Of a stretch of DNA of 62,895 nt, positions 26,825-35,996 are shown piece by piece. A model generated the notes under the pieces. It was given only the letters and a program-made list of their open reading frames with translations, was not told the origin of the DNA and made no database searches. Each line of letters starts with the position of its first letter. Positions within the stretch are counted from its first letter, which is position 1. This DNA comes from Alphaproteobacteria bacterium (GTDB taxonomy: Bacteria > Pseudomonadota > Alphaproteobacteria > Caulobacterales > Parvularculaceae). The stretch spans positions 1-62,895 of the forward strand of contig WGLT01000017.1 in assembly GCA_016125425.1 (NCBI GenBank). The letters run 5' to 3'. The position numbers and the translations under genes are program-made.

Positions 26825-29302
26825 TTATTCATCCTCCTTCGCCACGGCGATCGCCGCATTGGCCGTCAGAATATAGGTCGCGGTCGAGGCGACCGTCGCT
26901 TCGCTTTCGAACCAGAGAAACGGCCAATCGGCTTTTTGCTCGGGAAAGTCGGGCTTGATGACAAGAACGCCCGGCGTCAGCGCCCCCGGAACGAAAGAGT
27001 AATCGGCCCGGTTGTGGGTGTAGTCGGTTAATTTGGAATGGGTTCCGATCGCAGAGACGAGCGACAGATTGGTCGCCGGATGCCGTCCCAGCAGGTAATC
27101 GATCGCGGCGAGCGTGTATTCAGGGCCGATAATGTCCGGGAACGCCTTGTGCAGCACGTACATATCGGCGCCGAACGCCGCGACCTGTCCCGAGCCCGCC
27201 CATGTGCCGAGGGAGACCGGCACGCCGAACGGCGTCTTGGCGATTTCCGCGTCGATCCGGACTTTTTCCGCTTTCGTGATCTCGGCGAGGCGCGCGCGAT
27301 AATCGGCGTCCATATAAGGCATGGCGCGCGCGGCGCTCGCGCCGAGCCAGGCGAAGCGCTTTTCGATCGCCGGCAAAAGCGATTTGAGCTTGGCCGCATA
27401 GACCGCTTTCTCGCCTTTGGTCGCGATCACCAATTCCGCAGTCGCCGAGGCGGCCGCGAGGTCAAGGCTGTCCGGGCCCGCCTCGAATCGATTCGGCCGG
27501 TCCAGCCGGTCGCCCGGATTCTGCTGATTGCGCCAGAGCGATTCGGCGGCTTCGAGACATCGCCCGGCGAGGGCCGGATCGAGCTCTGCGAGCGCGCGGG
27601 ATGCGGCGGCGAGCGCGCCTGCCGCGGCGTAGTCATTCGACGGCGCGTCGGACGTGAAGGCCCAACGGTCGTCGGGCGCGCCCGAATACGCGCCGTTATT
27701 CTGATCGCGGCCCAACTTCGGGTCGTAGATCATGCGATCGGTCTGCGAACCGGCGTCGCCGATATGGGTGTATTCCTTCAGCGTCGGAGAAACGATTCCG
27801 ACAATGGCGTGGCCGAACACGTCATATTGGGCGAGAAGTTGCAGCACGCCGTGACGGATTTGCTGGAGCGCGTCGGGGACGCCGTCCGGGCGGCGAATCT
27901 CCGTCGCGCGGGCCTTCTGGTCGATCGTGTCTTCGTCCCAGTCGAGGCCGAATAATTCGCGCCCCCAGACAAGATTGCGCACGACCAGTGCGTTCTGCGG
28001 CGTCTGGATGTCGAAATCGCCGGCGTCCTGCCAACCGCCGACATTCAGGCCGGGGATGTGCTGTCCCGGCTTGAACGGCGAATCGAGATGAGGGCCCATC
28101 TTGTAGCCGTCGAAATGATCGATATTGGGCGGCGCCTGGCGGGCGTCGTCCATATGCGACAGCCCCGACCACGCGCGATATTGTTCGCGAACGGACATAT
28201 GGTCCATTTGCTCGGCGATATAGGTGTCGAGAGAGGGTTGCCAGATGTGCGCATAGGCGTCTTCGGCGATCCGGAACGGCCCGAAAGTCTCGCCGGCGTA
28301 GGAAATTTCGTAGAGCCCGGGCGCGGTGACGCTCGAAAAGTCGAACGTCGCGTAGTCATAGCGCATCCACTTGCCCCAAGGCTTGAGCGTTCCTTTGAGG
28401 GCGAGCGCGCGTCTTCCGTCTGCGGTGATTCTCAGAAGCCTGATCGTCTTCGGCGCCTTCATGCGCGGATCGAGTTCGGCGATCGCGACTTTCGCGCGGC
28501 CCGGCGTATAGCCCGCCTGATTGAAGGACACGACCGGTTTGCGGACCCAGCCCTTGATGACGTTCGGGCGCACATGCCAGACGATCGCATTCTCGGTCTT
28601 TCCGGCCGGGATAAGCGAACGCACGACGAACCAGCCGTTCTGCGCGCGGTTTCGCGCGTCGTATAAGGCGAGCGGGGCGTCATCGGACGTGATGGTCACG
28701 CGGGTCGCCGGATCATCGGGCGAGAGCGTGATCGCGCGCCCGCCCGCCGCCAGCGGCAGCGGGTCGCCCGAACCGTCCTTGGCCATCGGGCCGGCGGGAT
28801 TGCGGGGAAACACCCCGCCGGTCTCGCCGAGAATATAGCCTTTGCCGAAATAACTCGTCGGCAGGAAGTCGAGGTTGAAACCCGCTTTGCCGACGAGACT
28901 GTCCGGGAGCGGCTGATCGAGATCGACGGCGATGCGGAAACCGGCGCCTTCCGGCGAAACGGTCACCCGGTAGCTCAAATGGATGTCGGGATAGCCGCTG
29001 ATCACGGTGAGTTGATCAGGCCCCGGACCGCGCTCGCGCTTCACGAAAGTCGGCGTCGGGTCCCATTGCTCCGGCGTCGGGCTGAGCCGCACCGCGCCGT
29101 CCGTGGCGATGCGCTCGCCATGCAGGATGATTTGGATCCCCGCATTCTTCTCGTCATGGAAGACGGGATGAAAATGCATCTCATCGACAATGACGCTAAG
29201 CCCCTGCATTTCCAGCGTTTCGTTGGGGCTCACGGACAGTTGCTGCGCAGCCGCGAGGCCGGACGGGAGAAGCAGGGCGGCGGCGATCGATATGACCCGC
29301 AT
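26825..29302 (-). CDS. secreted glycoside hydrolase family 9 (cellulase-like)
   Basis: 825 residues from ATG 29302, preferred over ATG 29314 because GAGGA lies 5 bp upstream. Signal peptide MRVISIAAALLLPSGLAAAQ. Counting from 29314, residues ~25-255 are an N-terminal beta-rich region, ~262-350 the CelD-type Ig-like domain (VSFNQAGYTPGRAKVAI), and the rest the alpha6/alpha6 barrel. The nucleophile/base Asp pair is in GGWQDAGDFD (426-435) and the acid Glu near residue 805 in ESEATV. GH9 enzymes are mostly endoglucanases. It is divergent from the TonB-type operon. Confidence 0.88.
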   Translation of the reverse strand: MRVISIAAALLLPSGLAAAQQLSVSPNETLEMQGLSVIVDEMHFHPVFHDEKNAGIQIILHGERIATDGAVRLSPTPEQWDPTPTFVKRERGPGPDQLTVISGYPDIHLSYRVTVSPEGAGFRIAVDLDQPLPDSLVGKAGFNLDFLPTSYFGKGYILGETGGVFPRNPAGPMAKDGSGDPLPLAAGGRAITLSPDDPATRVTITSDDAPLALYDARNRAQNGWFVVRSLIPAGKTENAIVWHVRPNVIKGWVRKPVVSFNQAGYTPGRAKVAIAELDPRMKAPKTIRLLRITADGRRALALKGTLKPWGKWMRYDYATFDFSSVTAPGLYEISYAGETFGPFRIAEDAYAHIWQPSLDTYIAEQMDHMSVREQYRAWSGLSHMDDARQAPPNIDHFDGYKMGPHLDSPFKPGQHIPGLNVGGWQDAGDFDIQTPQNALVVRNLVWGRELFGLDWDEDTIDQKARATEIRRPDGVPDALQQIRHGVLQLLAQYDVFGHAIVGIVSPTLKEYTHIGDAGSQTDRMIYDPKLGRDQNNGAYSGAPDDRWAFTSDAPSNDYAAAGALAAASRALAELDPALAGRCLEAAESLWRNQQNPGDRLDRPNRFEAGPDSLDLAAASATAELVIATKGEKAVYAAKLKSLLPAIEKRFAWLGASAARAMPYMDADYRARLAEITKAEKVRIDAEIAKTPFGVPVSLGTWAGSGQVAAFGADMYVLHKAFPDIIGPEYTLAAIDYLLGRHPATNLSLVSAIGTHSKLTDYTHNRADYSFVPGALTPGVLVIKPDFPEQKADWPFLWFESEATVASTATYILTANAAIAVAKEDE

Positions 29303-29953
29303 GGCGTTCCTCATGTTAGCGATATCATTTTAGGGGACTGTGCGGCGAAATGACCGGGGACTCAACCCCGGCGGTCCGGCGATCCGATTTTCGGTCAGGG
29401 GAGTCGCGGCGTCCTGTTGCGGCCGGCGAGTCGCGCCGCGCGGCTTTCGTATGGAGAATGAGATTTTGTTGCGGCATGAAGCCCTTAGAGGGCGTTTGCG
29501 GCCGTCGGCGACCCGCGTCGAAAGCGTGGAGTTTTTCGACGTGACCGTCCTCGTCGGGCGTGCGTCGATAAAGATGGTTAGCGCGTTCGAAACGCGCGCA
29601 GGCCATATTGCGTTCGCTAAAATTGCTTGTTACACACTAACGCTGGTCCGCGAGAAAAGGTTTGGGATTTTCGCGGATTTGAGGGGGCAAAAGGCGAGCT
29701 ACAGGAAGGCGCTTTCGATTGGACGAATCTTGCGCCCGCGGAAGCGCTCATTGCTTTTCGCGGGATTTTTGTCCAATCATCCGCGAAGGGGAAGTTGATT
29801 GGGGCGTTTAATCCGGTCACAATTTTGCAAGTTCGCGGCGGTCGCTGGGCGCGCCGTCGTCTGAAGGAAATCTGGAGCCGCGCGGGAACGCGCACTTGGT
29901 CATTCGGCGGCAAGCCGAAGATTAACAGCCGAAGCAAACCGTTGGGTGAGGCA
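29303..29953. other. 651-bp intergenic region between GH9 and the TonB operon
   Basis: No convincing gene is seen: open frames here are Arg-rich and lack ribosome-binding sites. The region has inverted repeats (GCGCGTT-CGA-AACGCGC at 29581-29597; GATTGGAC at 29717 against GTCCAATC at 29771) and a repeated TTTTCGCGG-ATTT-like motif near 29672 and 29755. It must hold the promoters of both divergent units. Confidence 0.5.
29795..29823 (+). promoter_or_regulatory. candidate promoter of the TonB-type operon
   Basis: TTGATT, 17 bp, then CACAAT gives a plausible -35/-10 pair ahead of the DUF3450 gene, with a leader of about 120 nt. It is a pattern match only. Confidence 0.3.
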
Positions 29954-30736
29954 ATGATGAAAAGAGTAAGCTTGTTGGGGACAGCCGCGGCGATCATGGT
30001 CGCTCTCGGCGCGCCTGCTTTCGCACAGTTCTCCACCGCGCTGGACGAAAGCCAGGCGACTGCCAGGGAAGGCAAGGCCTCGCAGCAGCGGATCGATCAG
30101 CTTGATGATCAAACCGCGGCCTTGCTCAACGATTATCGGGCCAATTTGAAGCAGCTTGAAGCGGCGCGCCGCTACAATGCGTCGCTTCAGCGTAACATTG
30201 AGGCCCAGCAGGCTTCGATCGTCCGCATCCAAAACGACATCCAGAATGTCGGGGTGCTCCAGCGCGCCATGTTGCCGCTGATGGAGGACATGCTCGGCGC
30301 GCTCGGCCAACTCGTGGAAGCCGACTTGCCGTTCAATCTCGATGATCGCGAAGCGCGCGTGCAGCGTCTGAAATCGGAAATGGATAACCCCTCCGTGTCA
30401 GTCGCGCAGCGCTATCGGCTGATCGTCGAAGCCTATCAGATCGAGAATGAGTTCGGCCGTACGATCGGCGCTTATACAGGCTCGATCAATGACAACGGGA
30501 CGGAGCGTTCCGGCGAATTTCTGCGCATCGGCCGCATCGCGCTCATCTTCAAGACAGGCGACGATTCGGTTCTCAAGATCTGGGACAAGAACAAGCGCGG
30601 CTGGGTCGATCTCGCGAAATCCTATCTGCCGGATGTGCGGCTCGGCCTCAGGATGGCGAAAGAACAGACTGCGCCGGGTCTGCTGCCCGTGCCGGTCACC
30701 GCGCCGACCGAAGGGCCGGCCAAGGCGGCGCAGTAA
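29954..30736 (+). CDS. DUF3450 periplasmic coiled-coil protein
   Basis: 260 residues from ATG 29954 (ATG 29957 also possible). A signal peptide (VSLLGTAAAIMVALGAPAFAQ) leads to the periplasm. Residues ~30-110 are a long heptad-rich coiled coil (QQRIDQLDDQTAALLNDYRAN onwards), then FNLDDREARVQRLKSEMDNP and a C-terminal globular part (RIALIFKTGDDSVLKIWDKN), which matches DUF3450. The family is almost always encoded next to TonB2-type energisers, as here, so it probably works with that complex. Confidence 0.88.
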   Translation: MMKRVSLLGTAAAIMVALGAPAFAQFSTALDESQATAREGKASQQRIDQLDDQTAALLNDYRANLKQLEAARRYNASLQRNIEAQQASIVRIQNDIQNVGVLQRAMLPLMEDMLGALGQLVEADLPFNLDDREARVQRLKSEMDNPSVSVAQRYRLIVEAYQIENEFGRTIGAYTGSINDNGTERSGEFLRIGRIALIFKTGDDSVLKIWDKNKRGWVDLAKSYLPDVRLGLRMAKEQTAPGLLPVPVTAPTEGPAKAAQ

Positions 30737-30769
30737 CGTAACGGCGAACAGTTGAAGGAAAAACCAGTC

Positions 30770-32176
30770 ATGAAACTCGTCAAACTTGCAGGTCTTTCTC
30801 TCTGCGCCGGCGTTGCGGTCCTCGCCTTTCCCGCCGCTGCGCAGAACGCCAAGCCGGCCGAAGCCCAGCAGCCTGCGGCCGCTCAGCCGGCCAAGCCGCA
30901 GCTGACGCTCGATCAGGTGTTGCAGGCGGTGCGCAAAGAACGTTCGGAAGCTTCGGCGGAGAACAAAGCGCGCGAGCAGCGGTTCCTGCAGAATCGCAAC
31001 GAACAGCAGGCGCAGCTCAATCAGGTGAAGGCGCAGGTCGCCGCCGCCGCCGCCGAATCAACCCGCCTAGAAGGCGTGATGAAGGCGAATCAGGATCAGA
31101 TCGACAAGCTCGACCAGGAGCTCGCCGAAAAGCAAGGCCAGTTTCAGGAGCTCTTCGGCGCGGCGCGTTCGGCCGCGGCCGACCTGACCGCGCAGTTGCA
31201 GAAATCGGTGATCAGCGCCGAATATCCCGGCCGCGAGAAAGAGCTGCAGCAAATTGCGCAAACGGATACGCTGCCGACCGAGAGCCAGCTCCGCTATCTC
31301 TGGGAGACGATGATCCAGCAGATCGTCGAGCAGGGCAAAGTGGCGACTTTCACCGCGAATGTCGCGCAGCCGGACGGCACGAGCGTTTCCAAGCAGATCA
31401 CCCGGATCGGGCCGTTCGACGCGTTCGCCGACGGCAAGTATCTCGTCTACAATTCGCAGCAAAACCAGCTGCAGTTCCTGGCGCGCCAGCCGACCAGTTC
31501 GGTTCGCGATGCGGCGCGGCGGGTCGCTTCCTATAAGGGCGACGGTTTCGTCCGCGGCGTGATCGACCCCTCGCTCGGCACGCTTCTCGGCCTCATCGTG
31601 GAAGAGCCGAGCCTCAAAGAACGCATCAATCAGGGCGGCTCGATCGGCTATCTGACGATCGGTCTCGGCGTTCTGGCCTTCGTTTGGGGCATCTTCAAAT
31701 GGTTCTCGCTGTCGTCGACCGCGAGCGCGGTGCGCGCGCAAGTCCGCAAGCAGAAGCCGTCGAAGAACAACCCGCTCGGCCGCGTCATGCTCGCCTATGA
31801 AGCCGTCGACAAGAAAGATCCGGAGACCGTCCAGCTCGCGCTCGACGACGCCATCCTTCGCGAGATTCCGAAAATCGAGGGCGGCCTCAACCTTATCCGG
31901 ATTATCTCGACGATCGCGCCTTTGCTGGGTCTTCTCGGCACCGTCGTCGGCATGGTGATCACCTTCCAGTCGATCACCCTGTTCGGCACCGGCGACCCGA
32001 AGATCATGGCGAACGGTATTTCGGTCGCCCTGATGACGACGGTTATCGGTCTTGTCACCGCAATTCCGCTGGTGTTGCTCTACGCTTTCACTTCGGGCGC
32101 GGCGAACAACATCATTCAGATTCTCGAGGAGCAAGCGGCGGGCGTTGTCGCGGAAACCGCCGGCGCGCGCCGGTAG
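30770..32176 (+). CDS. TtpC-like MotA/TolQ/ExbB proton channel protein
   Basis: 468 residues from ATG 30770. It has a signal peptide, a Gln/Ala/Glu-rich periplasmic coiled coil (~50-140), a periplasmic domain to ~290, and then the ExbB/TolQ channel unit with helices near 300-320, 385-410 and 430-450. The channel motif is IRIISTIAPLLGLLGTVVGM. This architecture (extended periplasmic N-terminus on an ExbB) is that of TtpC in Vibrio TonB2 systems. Lies 33 bp after the DUF3450 gene. Confidence 0.88.
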   Translation: MKLVKLAGLSLCAGVAVLAFPAAAQNAKPAEAQQPAAAQPAKPQLTLDQVLQAVRKERSEASAENKAREQRFLQNRNEQQAQLNQVKAQVAAAAAESTRLEGVMKANQDQIDKLDQELAEKQGQFQELFGAARSAAADLTAQLQKSVISAEYPGREKELQQIAQTDTLPTESQLRYLWETMIQQIVEQGKVATFTANVAQPDGTSVSKQITRIGPFDAFADGKYLVYNSQQNQLQFLARQPTSSVRDAARRVASYKGDGFVRGVIDPSLGTLLGLIVEEPSLKERINQGGSIGYLTIGLGVLAFVWGIFKWFSLSSTASAVRAQVRKQKPSKNNPLGRVMLAYEAVDKKDPETVQLALDDAILREIPKIEGGLNLIRIISTIAPLLGLLGTVVGMVITFQSITLFGTGDPKIMANGISVALMTTVIGLVTAIPLVLLYAFTSGAANNIIQILEEQAAGVVAETAGARR

Positions 32177-32203
32177 TCCTCCGCGCATTGGAAGGACTTC
32201 CAG

Positions 32204-32743
32204 ATGTTGGAATATTTCAACCCGCGCACCGCGTATGAATCGCTTCAGGCGTTTCTCGCCCAGGGCGGACCGGTACTCGTGGCGATCATGGTGCTGTCCT
32301 TCATTATGTGGGGCTTCATCCTGGAACGGATCATGTTCTGGACGACCGCTGCGGACGGCGTGATCCGCCGCACGAAACGAAGCTGGGAGGCTTGGCCGGA
32401 CCACACGTCCTGGTACGGCCACGCCTACCGCGAGCGGTTGCTTTCGGAGGCCAAGCAGGAGGCGTCGCGCTTCAATTCGGTGATCAAGATTCTGGTCGCC
32501 GTGACGCCGCTTCTCGGCCTGCTCGGCACCGTCACCGGCATGGTGTTCGTGTTCGACATCATGGCGATCACGGGATCGAGCAATGCGCGCCTGATGGCCT
32601 CGGGCATCTCGCGCGCCACCATCCCGACCATGGCGGGGCTGTTCACCTCCGTGTCGGGCGTCATGTTCACGTATTGGTTCGACCAGTTCGTTCAGCGCCA
32701 TCAGGCGAAGCTTCACGACGAGCTGGACAAGGGTGATCTCTGA
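32204..32743 (+). CDS. exbB: ExbB-like proton channel subunit
   Basis: 179 residues with three transmembrane helices: one near the N-terminus (GPVLVAIMVLSFIMWGFIL) and two after residue 95. The core motif LVAVTPLLGLLGTVTGMVFVF and the final SRATIPTMAGLFTSVSGVM are ExbB/TolQ signatures. It forms the proton channel with ExbD to drive TonB. GAAGGA ribosome-binding site; stop overlaps the ExbD start (TGATG). Confidence 0.9.
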   Translation: MLEYFNPRTAYESLQAFLAQGGPVLVAIMVLSFIMWGFILERIMFWTTAADGVIRRTKRSWEAWPDHTSWYGHAYRERLLSEAKQEASRFNSVIKILVAVTPLLGLLGTVTGMVFVFDIMAITGSSNARLMASGISRATIPTMAGLFTSVSGVMFTYWFDQFVQRHQAKLHDELDKGDL

Positions 32744-33159
32744 TGCGCAGAAGAATTTCCTCCTCGGCGGATAACGCGTCAGACGTCAACGTCACGCCGC
32801 TGATGGACATTGTGTTCATCATGCTGATCTTCTTCATCGTGACGGCGACGTTCACCCGCGAAAAGGGCATTGACGTCCGCACGCCGGAAAATACGCCGGA
32901 AGATCCGAATACGCGGCCGCCGCCGGCGCTGCTTCTGTCGGTGCAGACGGACGGGTTCATCCGCGTCAACAACATTCGCATCATCGATCCGCTTTCGACG
33001 AAGCCGGTGGTCGAAGAATTTATGGCGCGCGAGCCGAAAGGCGTCGTCATCGTCAACGCGGCGCCGGGCTCCAAGGCCGGCATCGCGGTGACCGTGATGG
33101 ACCAGGCGCGCGCCGGCCACGCAGCCGCCGTTCAACTTGCGCTGCAGAAGACAGAGTAA
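32743..33159 (+). CDS. exbD: ExbD-like transport protein, copy 1
   Basis: 138 residues: short cytosolic start, a single helix with the essential protonatable Asp in VTPLMDIVFIMLIFFIV, and a periplasmic ExbD/TolR domain with IRVNNIRIID and PKGVVIVNAAPGSKAG. It overlaps exbB by one base. It differs in its N-terminus and tail from the second ExbD copy 52 bp downstream, so the two may form heteromers or serve different TonBs. Confidence 0.9.
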   Translation: MRRRISSSADNASDVNVTPLMDIVFIMLIFFIVTATFTREKGIDVRTPENTPEDPNTRPPPALLLSVQTDGFIRVNNIRIIDPLSTKPVVEEFMAREPKGVVIVNAAPGSKAGIAVTVMDQARAGHAAAVQLALQKTE

Positions 33160-33210
33160 CAGGTCCGGGGACAGCGCAGCGGCGCGGAAAGTATAGCAAG
33201 CGAAGGCGTC

Positions 33211-33627
33211 ATGGCGAAAAGCAAGTACACGTCATCTTCTTCAGACTCGGCGGACGATATCAACATCACGCCGCTGATGGACATCACGTTCATCATGCTG
33301 ATCTTCTTCATCGTGACGTCGACTTTCGTGAAAGAGCCTGGGGTGAAGGTTGACCGCCCCGAAGCGCAGACAGCGACGACGCGCAAATTCGCGTCGATCC
33401 TGATTGCGATCACAGCGGACAACAAAGTCTGGATCGACAAGAAGAATATTGATTTGAACGCTGTGCGCGCCACGGTCGAGCAGATGCGCGCCGAAAATCC
33501 GAAGGGGACCGCCGTCGTTCAGGTCGATAAGGACGCGGATACGCGCTATCTCGTCGAGGTGGTGGAGCAGGTCCGCCAAGCCGGGATTACCGACGTCGCC
33601 GTATCGACCCTCGACAAGAGCAGCTAA
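33211..33627 (+). CDS. exbD: ExbD-like transport protein, copy 2
   Basis: 138 residues. Same plan as copy 1, with key Asp in ITPLMDITFIMLIFFIV and periplasmic VWIDKKNIDLNAVRATVEQM and PKGTAVVQVDKDADTRYLVEV, but a different N-terminus and higher charge. Two tandem ExbDs occur in several alphaproteobacterial and gamma TonB clusters. It lies 12 bp ahead of tonB. Confidence 0.9.
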   Translation: MAKSKYTSSSSDSADDINITPLMDITFIMLIFFIVTSTFVKEPGVKVDRPEAQTATTRKFASILIAITADNKVWIDKKNIDLNAVRATVEQMRAENPKGTAVVQVDKDADTRYLVEVVEQVRQAGITDVAVSTLDKSS

Positions 33628-33639
33628 GGAGACATTGAG

Positions 33640-34245
33640 ATGGGATCCTTCGCACGCTTGATTTTCGGTCTGCCCGGCGCGGCGCTTGTCACCGCCGCGC
33701 TGTTTCTGGCGATGGCCTATCTCATCAAGCAGGAAGCGCATTTGAGCGAAGACAGGGGCGACGTGAGCATCAACATCACGGCGCAGCTCAAAGACACGGA
33801 CATCAACAACGCCAACAAGCAGTTTAAGCGGCCGACGCTCGACACGCCGCCGCCGCCGCCGCCGGCCGTCAACGACCCGACGAACCGGCCGGCTCTCGAC
33901 GGCGTCAAGGCGGACATTCCGAATATCAACGCCAATCTGAAAATCGGCACCGGGTTCAACCCGGACCGCGACGCCCAACCGCTCGTGCGCATTCCGCCGG
34001 AATATCCGCAGAACTGCATGACGACGGCGAAGGACGAAGAAACAGTCGTCGTTCAGTTCGACGTGACGCCGGACGGCACGACCGCGAACATCAAGGTGAT
34101 CGACTCAACGAACCATTGTCTCGATCGCGCGGCCATACGATCCGTCGATCGCTGGAAATATCAGCCGAAAATCGTCGACAACAAGGCGGAATGGCGGCAC
34201 GGCGTGGTTCAGCAAATCACTTTCCGTCTCGAGGGCGGAAAATAA
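33640..34245 (+). CDS. tonB: TonB-family energy transducer
   Basis: 201 residues. One N-terminal helix (AALVTAALFLAMAYLI), a Pro-rich spacer (TLDTPPPPPPAV) and the C-terminal TonB domain with PLVRIPPEYPQNCMTTAKDE, VVVQFDVTPDGTTANI, and RSVDRWKYQPK. Two Cys (in PQNC and NHCLDR) stand where a small residue is common, so a periplasmic disulfide is likely. It passes proton-motive energy to outer-membrane TonB-dependent receptors. AAGGAGA ribosome-binding site. Confidence 0.92.
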   Translation: MGSFARLIFGLPGAALVTAALFLAMAYLIKQEAHLSEDRGDVSINITAQLKDTDINNANKQFKRPTLDTPPPPPPAVNDPTNRPALDGVKADIPNINANLKIGTGFNPDRDAQPLVRIPPEYPQNCMTTAKDEETVVVQFDVTPDGTTANIKVIDSTNHCLDRAAIRSVDRWKYQPKIVDNKAEWRHGVVQQITFRLEGGK

Positions 34246-34312
34246 TTCGGACGCGCCGACAGCGTTCAGGGATTGGGGTACAAACGGGTTGGTAATGATC
34301 GGTCGAGGCGAC

Positions 34313-35902
34313 ATGAACAAAAAGCGCGCACCTTTCGCCGGAATGCTGTTCCTGCTGGCCGTTTTCGGCGCAAGCTGCGCGACGGCGATCGTCGCTCCTG
34401 CCTATGCCGCGCAGAAGAAGGACGACAACAAGCAGGAGCGCAGCGAGGGGGCGAAAACGCTCGATCCCGCGGTCGCGAAGGTTCTGCAAGACGTTTTCAC
34501 GCAGATGCAGAACGAGCAGTGGAAAGAGGCGCTCGCCGCGCTCAACAAGCTGATCGCAGACCGCGGCGACAGGATGAAGCCATTCGACAAGGCGACGACC
34601 TACGAGCTTCGCGGCAATGTCCGGTACAATCTCGAAGACTATCGGGGAGCCCTCAGTGATTTTCAGGCCGCGCTCAACACCAATTCGCTTCCAAGCTCGC
34701 AGGCGAACCAGCTTCGCTATTACATCGCGCAGCTCTATTTTCAGCTTCAGGACTATCAGTCGGCGATCCGCGGCCTGAAGGAGTGGATCAGCCAGTCTCA
34801 ATCGGCCGGCGAGAAAGTGGATTGCAACGCCTATTACCTGCTCGCCGCGGCTTATACGCAGGTCAATCCGCCGAATTATCGCGCGTCGCTGGAGCCGGCG
34901 GAGCAGGCGGTCGCCTGCCAGACGGAACCCAAGAAGAGCGCCTATGATTTGCTCAACCTCGTCTACGATCAGGTCGGCCAGGAGAACAAGCGGGCCGCGC
35001 TGCTCGAAAAGATGATCAATTATTGGCCGGCGCAGCGCGAATACTGGACGCAGCTGTCAGGCCTTTATTCGACCCAGGGCAAGGATCGCGAAGCCTTCGC
35101 CGTGCTTGAGGTCGCCTATCGCGCCGGGCTGTTGAAAACCGAGAACGAGATCAAGACGCTCGTTCAATACTATTCTTTCTTCGACAACCCGTATCGCGGC
35201 GCCAAGCTTCTCGAGCGCGAAATGAATGCGGGCGTCGTCAAGCGGAATGTCGACAATCTGACCTTGCTTTCGCAGCTGTGGAGCCAGGCGCGGGAGCACA
35301 AGCGGGCGATCCCTGTTTTGCAGGAAGCCTCGAAACTCTCCGACAAGGGCGTGTTGTCCTATCGTCTCGGCCAGGTTCTGGTGGCGGATGAGCGATATGC
35401 CGACGCCGAAAAGGCGTTGCGCACGGCGCTCCGCAAGGGCGGGATGAGCGAGCGAGACACCGGCGACTGCTGGTTGCTTCTCGGCACGGCGGTGTTCAGC
35501 CAGGCCGGTCCGAACGACCGCCCGATCCGCAAGCGGGCGCGCGAAGCCTTCGTTCAAGCCCAGAAATACAAGAACTCCCGGCCGGAAGCGACGCAATGGG
35601 TCGCCTATCTCGACGCCATCAGCAAAACGGAAGAAGCGCAGGACAAACTGGAGTGCCAGCAAAAGTCCGAACAGCGGCGCGATCAGATTCAGCGCTTGAC
35701 GACCAAAGCGCAGGTGTGCCGCCTGCAGGGCGGAACGACCGAATGCGACCAGATCCTGGAGCAGGTCAAACAGCTTGAGGCGATTCAGGACAAGACGAAT
35801 TGCGACGCGCCGCCGCCCGCCGGTCTTCCGTCGAGCGACGAAGGCGACGACGCCGGCGCAAAGAGCGACGCGCCGGCTGAGGCGCCGGCCAATCCGAAAT
35901 AG
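34313..35902 (+). CDS. secreted tetratricopeptide-repeat protein
   Basis: 529 residues from ATG 34313, chosen because MNKKRAPFAGMLFLLAVFGAS starts a clear signal peptide and GAGG lies upstream; TTG 34289 and ATG 34295 are less likely. Tetratricopeptide-like helical repeats run through residues ~50-420 (for example TTYELRGNVRYNLEDYRGAL and GVLSYRLGQVLVADERYADA). The end is acidic/Ala-Pro-rich. It closes the TonB-type operon and is followed by a strong terminator, so it is likely a scaffold of the energised complex. Confidence 0.85.
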   Translation: MNKKRAPFAGMLFLLAVFGASCATAIVAPAYAAQKKDDNKQERSEGAKTLDPAVAKVLQDVFTQMQNEQWKEALAALNKLIADRGDRMKPFDKATTYELRGNVRYNLEDYRGALSDFQAALNTNSLPSSQANQLRYYIAQLYFQLQDYQSAIRGLKEWISQSQSAGEKVDCNAYYLLAAAYTQVNPPNYRASLEPAEQAVACQTEPKKSAYDLLNLVYDQVGQENKRAALLEKMINYWPAQREYWTQLSGLYSTQGKDREAFAVLEVAYRAGLLKTENEIKTLVQYYSFFDNPYRGAKLLEREMNAGVVKRNVDNLTLLSQLWSQAREHKRAIPVLQEASKLSDKGVLSYRLGQVLVADERYADAEKALRTALRKGGMSERDTGDCWLLLGTAVFSQAGPNDRPIRKRAREAFVQAQKYKNSRPEATQWVAYLDAISKTEEAQDKLECQQKSEQRRDQIQRLTTKAQVCRLQGGTTECDQILEQVKQLEAIQDKTNCDAPPPAGLPSSDEGDDAGAKSDAPAEAPANPK

Positions 35903-35924
35903 GCCGAACGCCGGAGCGAGACAC

Positions 35925-35956
35925 AAAAAAAGGGCGGCCCGACGGCCGCCCTTTTT
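35925..35956. terminator. strong bidirectional terminator after the TonB operon
   Basis: A stem GGGCGGCC/GGCCGCCC with a 4-base loop is flanked by an A-run (35925-35931) and a T-run (35952-35956), so it can stop transcription from both the plus-strand operon and the minus-strand hydroxybutyryl-CoA dehydrogenase gene. Confidence 0.9.
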
Positions 35957-35996
35957 CTTCGCCTGGAGCTGGCTTCTGTGCGAGGGCGCGGGCGTC

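Noticed and set aside
29340-29798. Possible gene in the GH9-TonB intergenic region
   Set aside because: The frame is Arg-rich, lacks a ribosome-binding site and shows no domain; codon use differs from neighbours.
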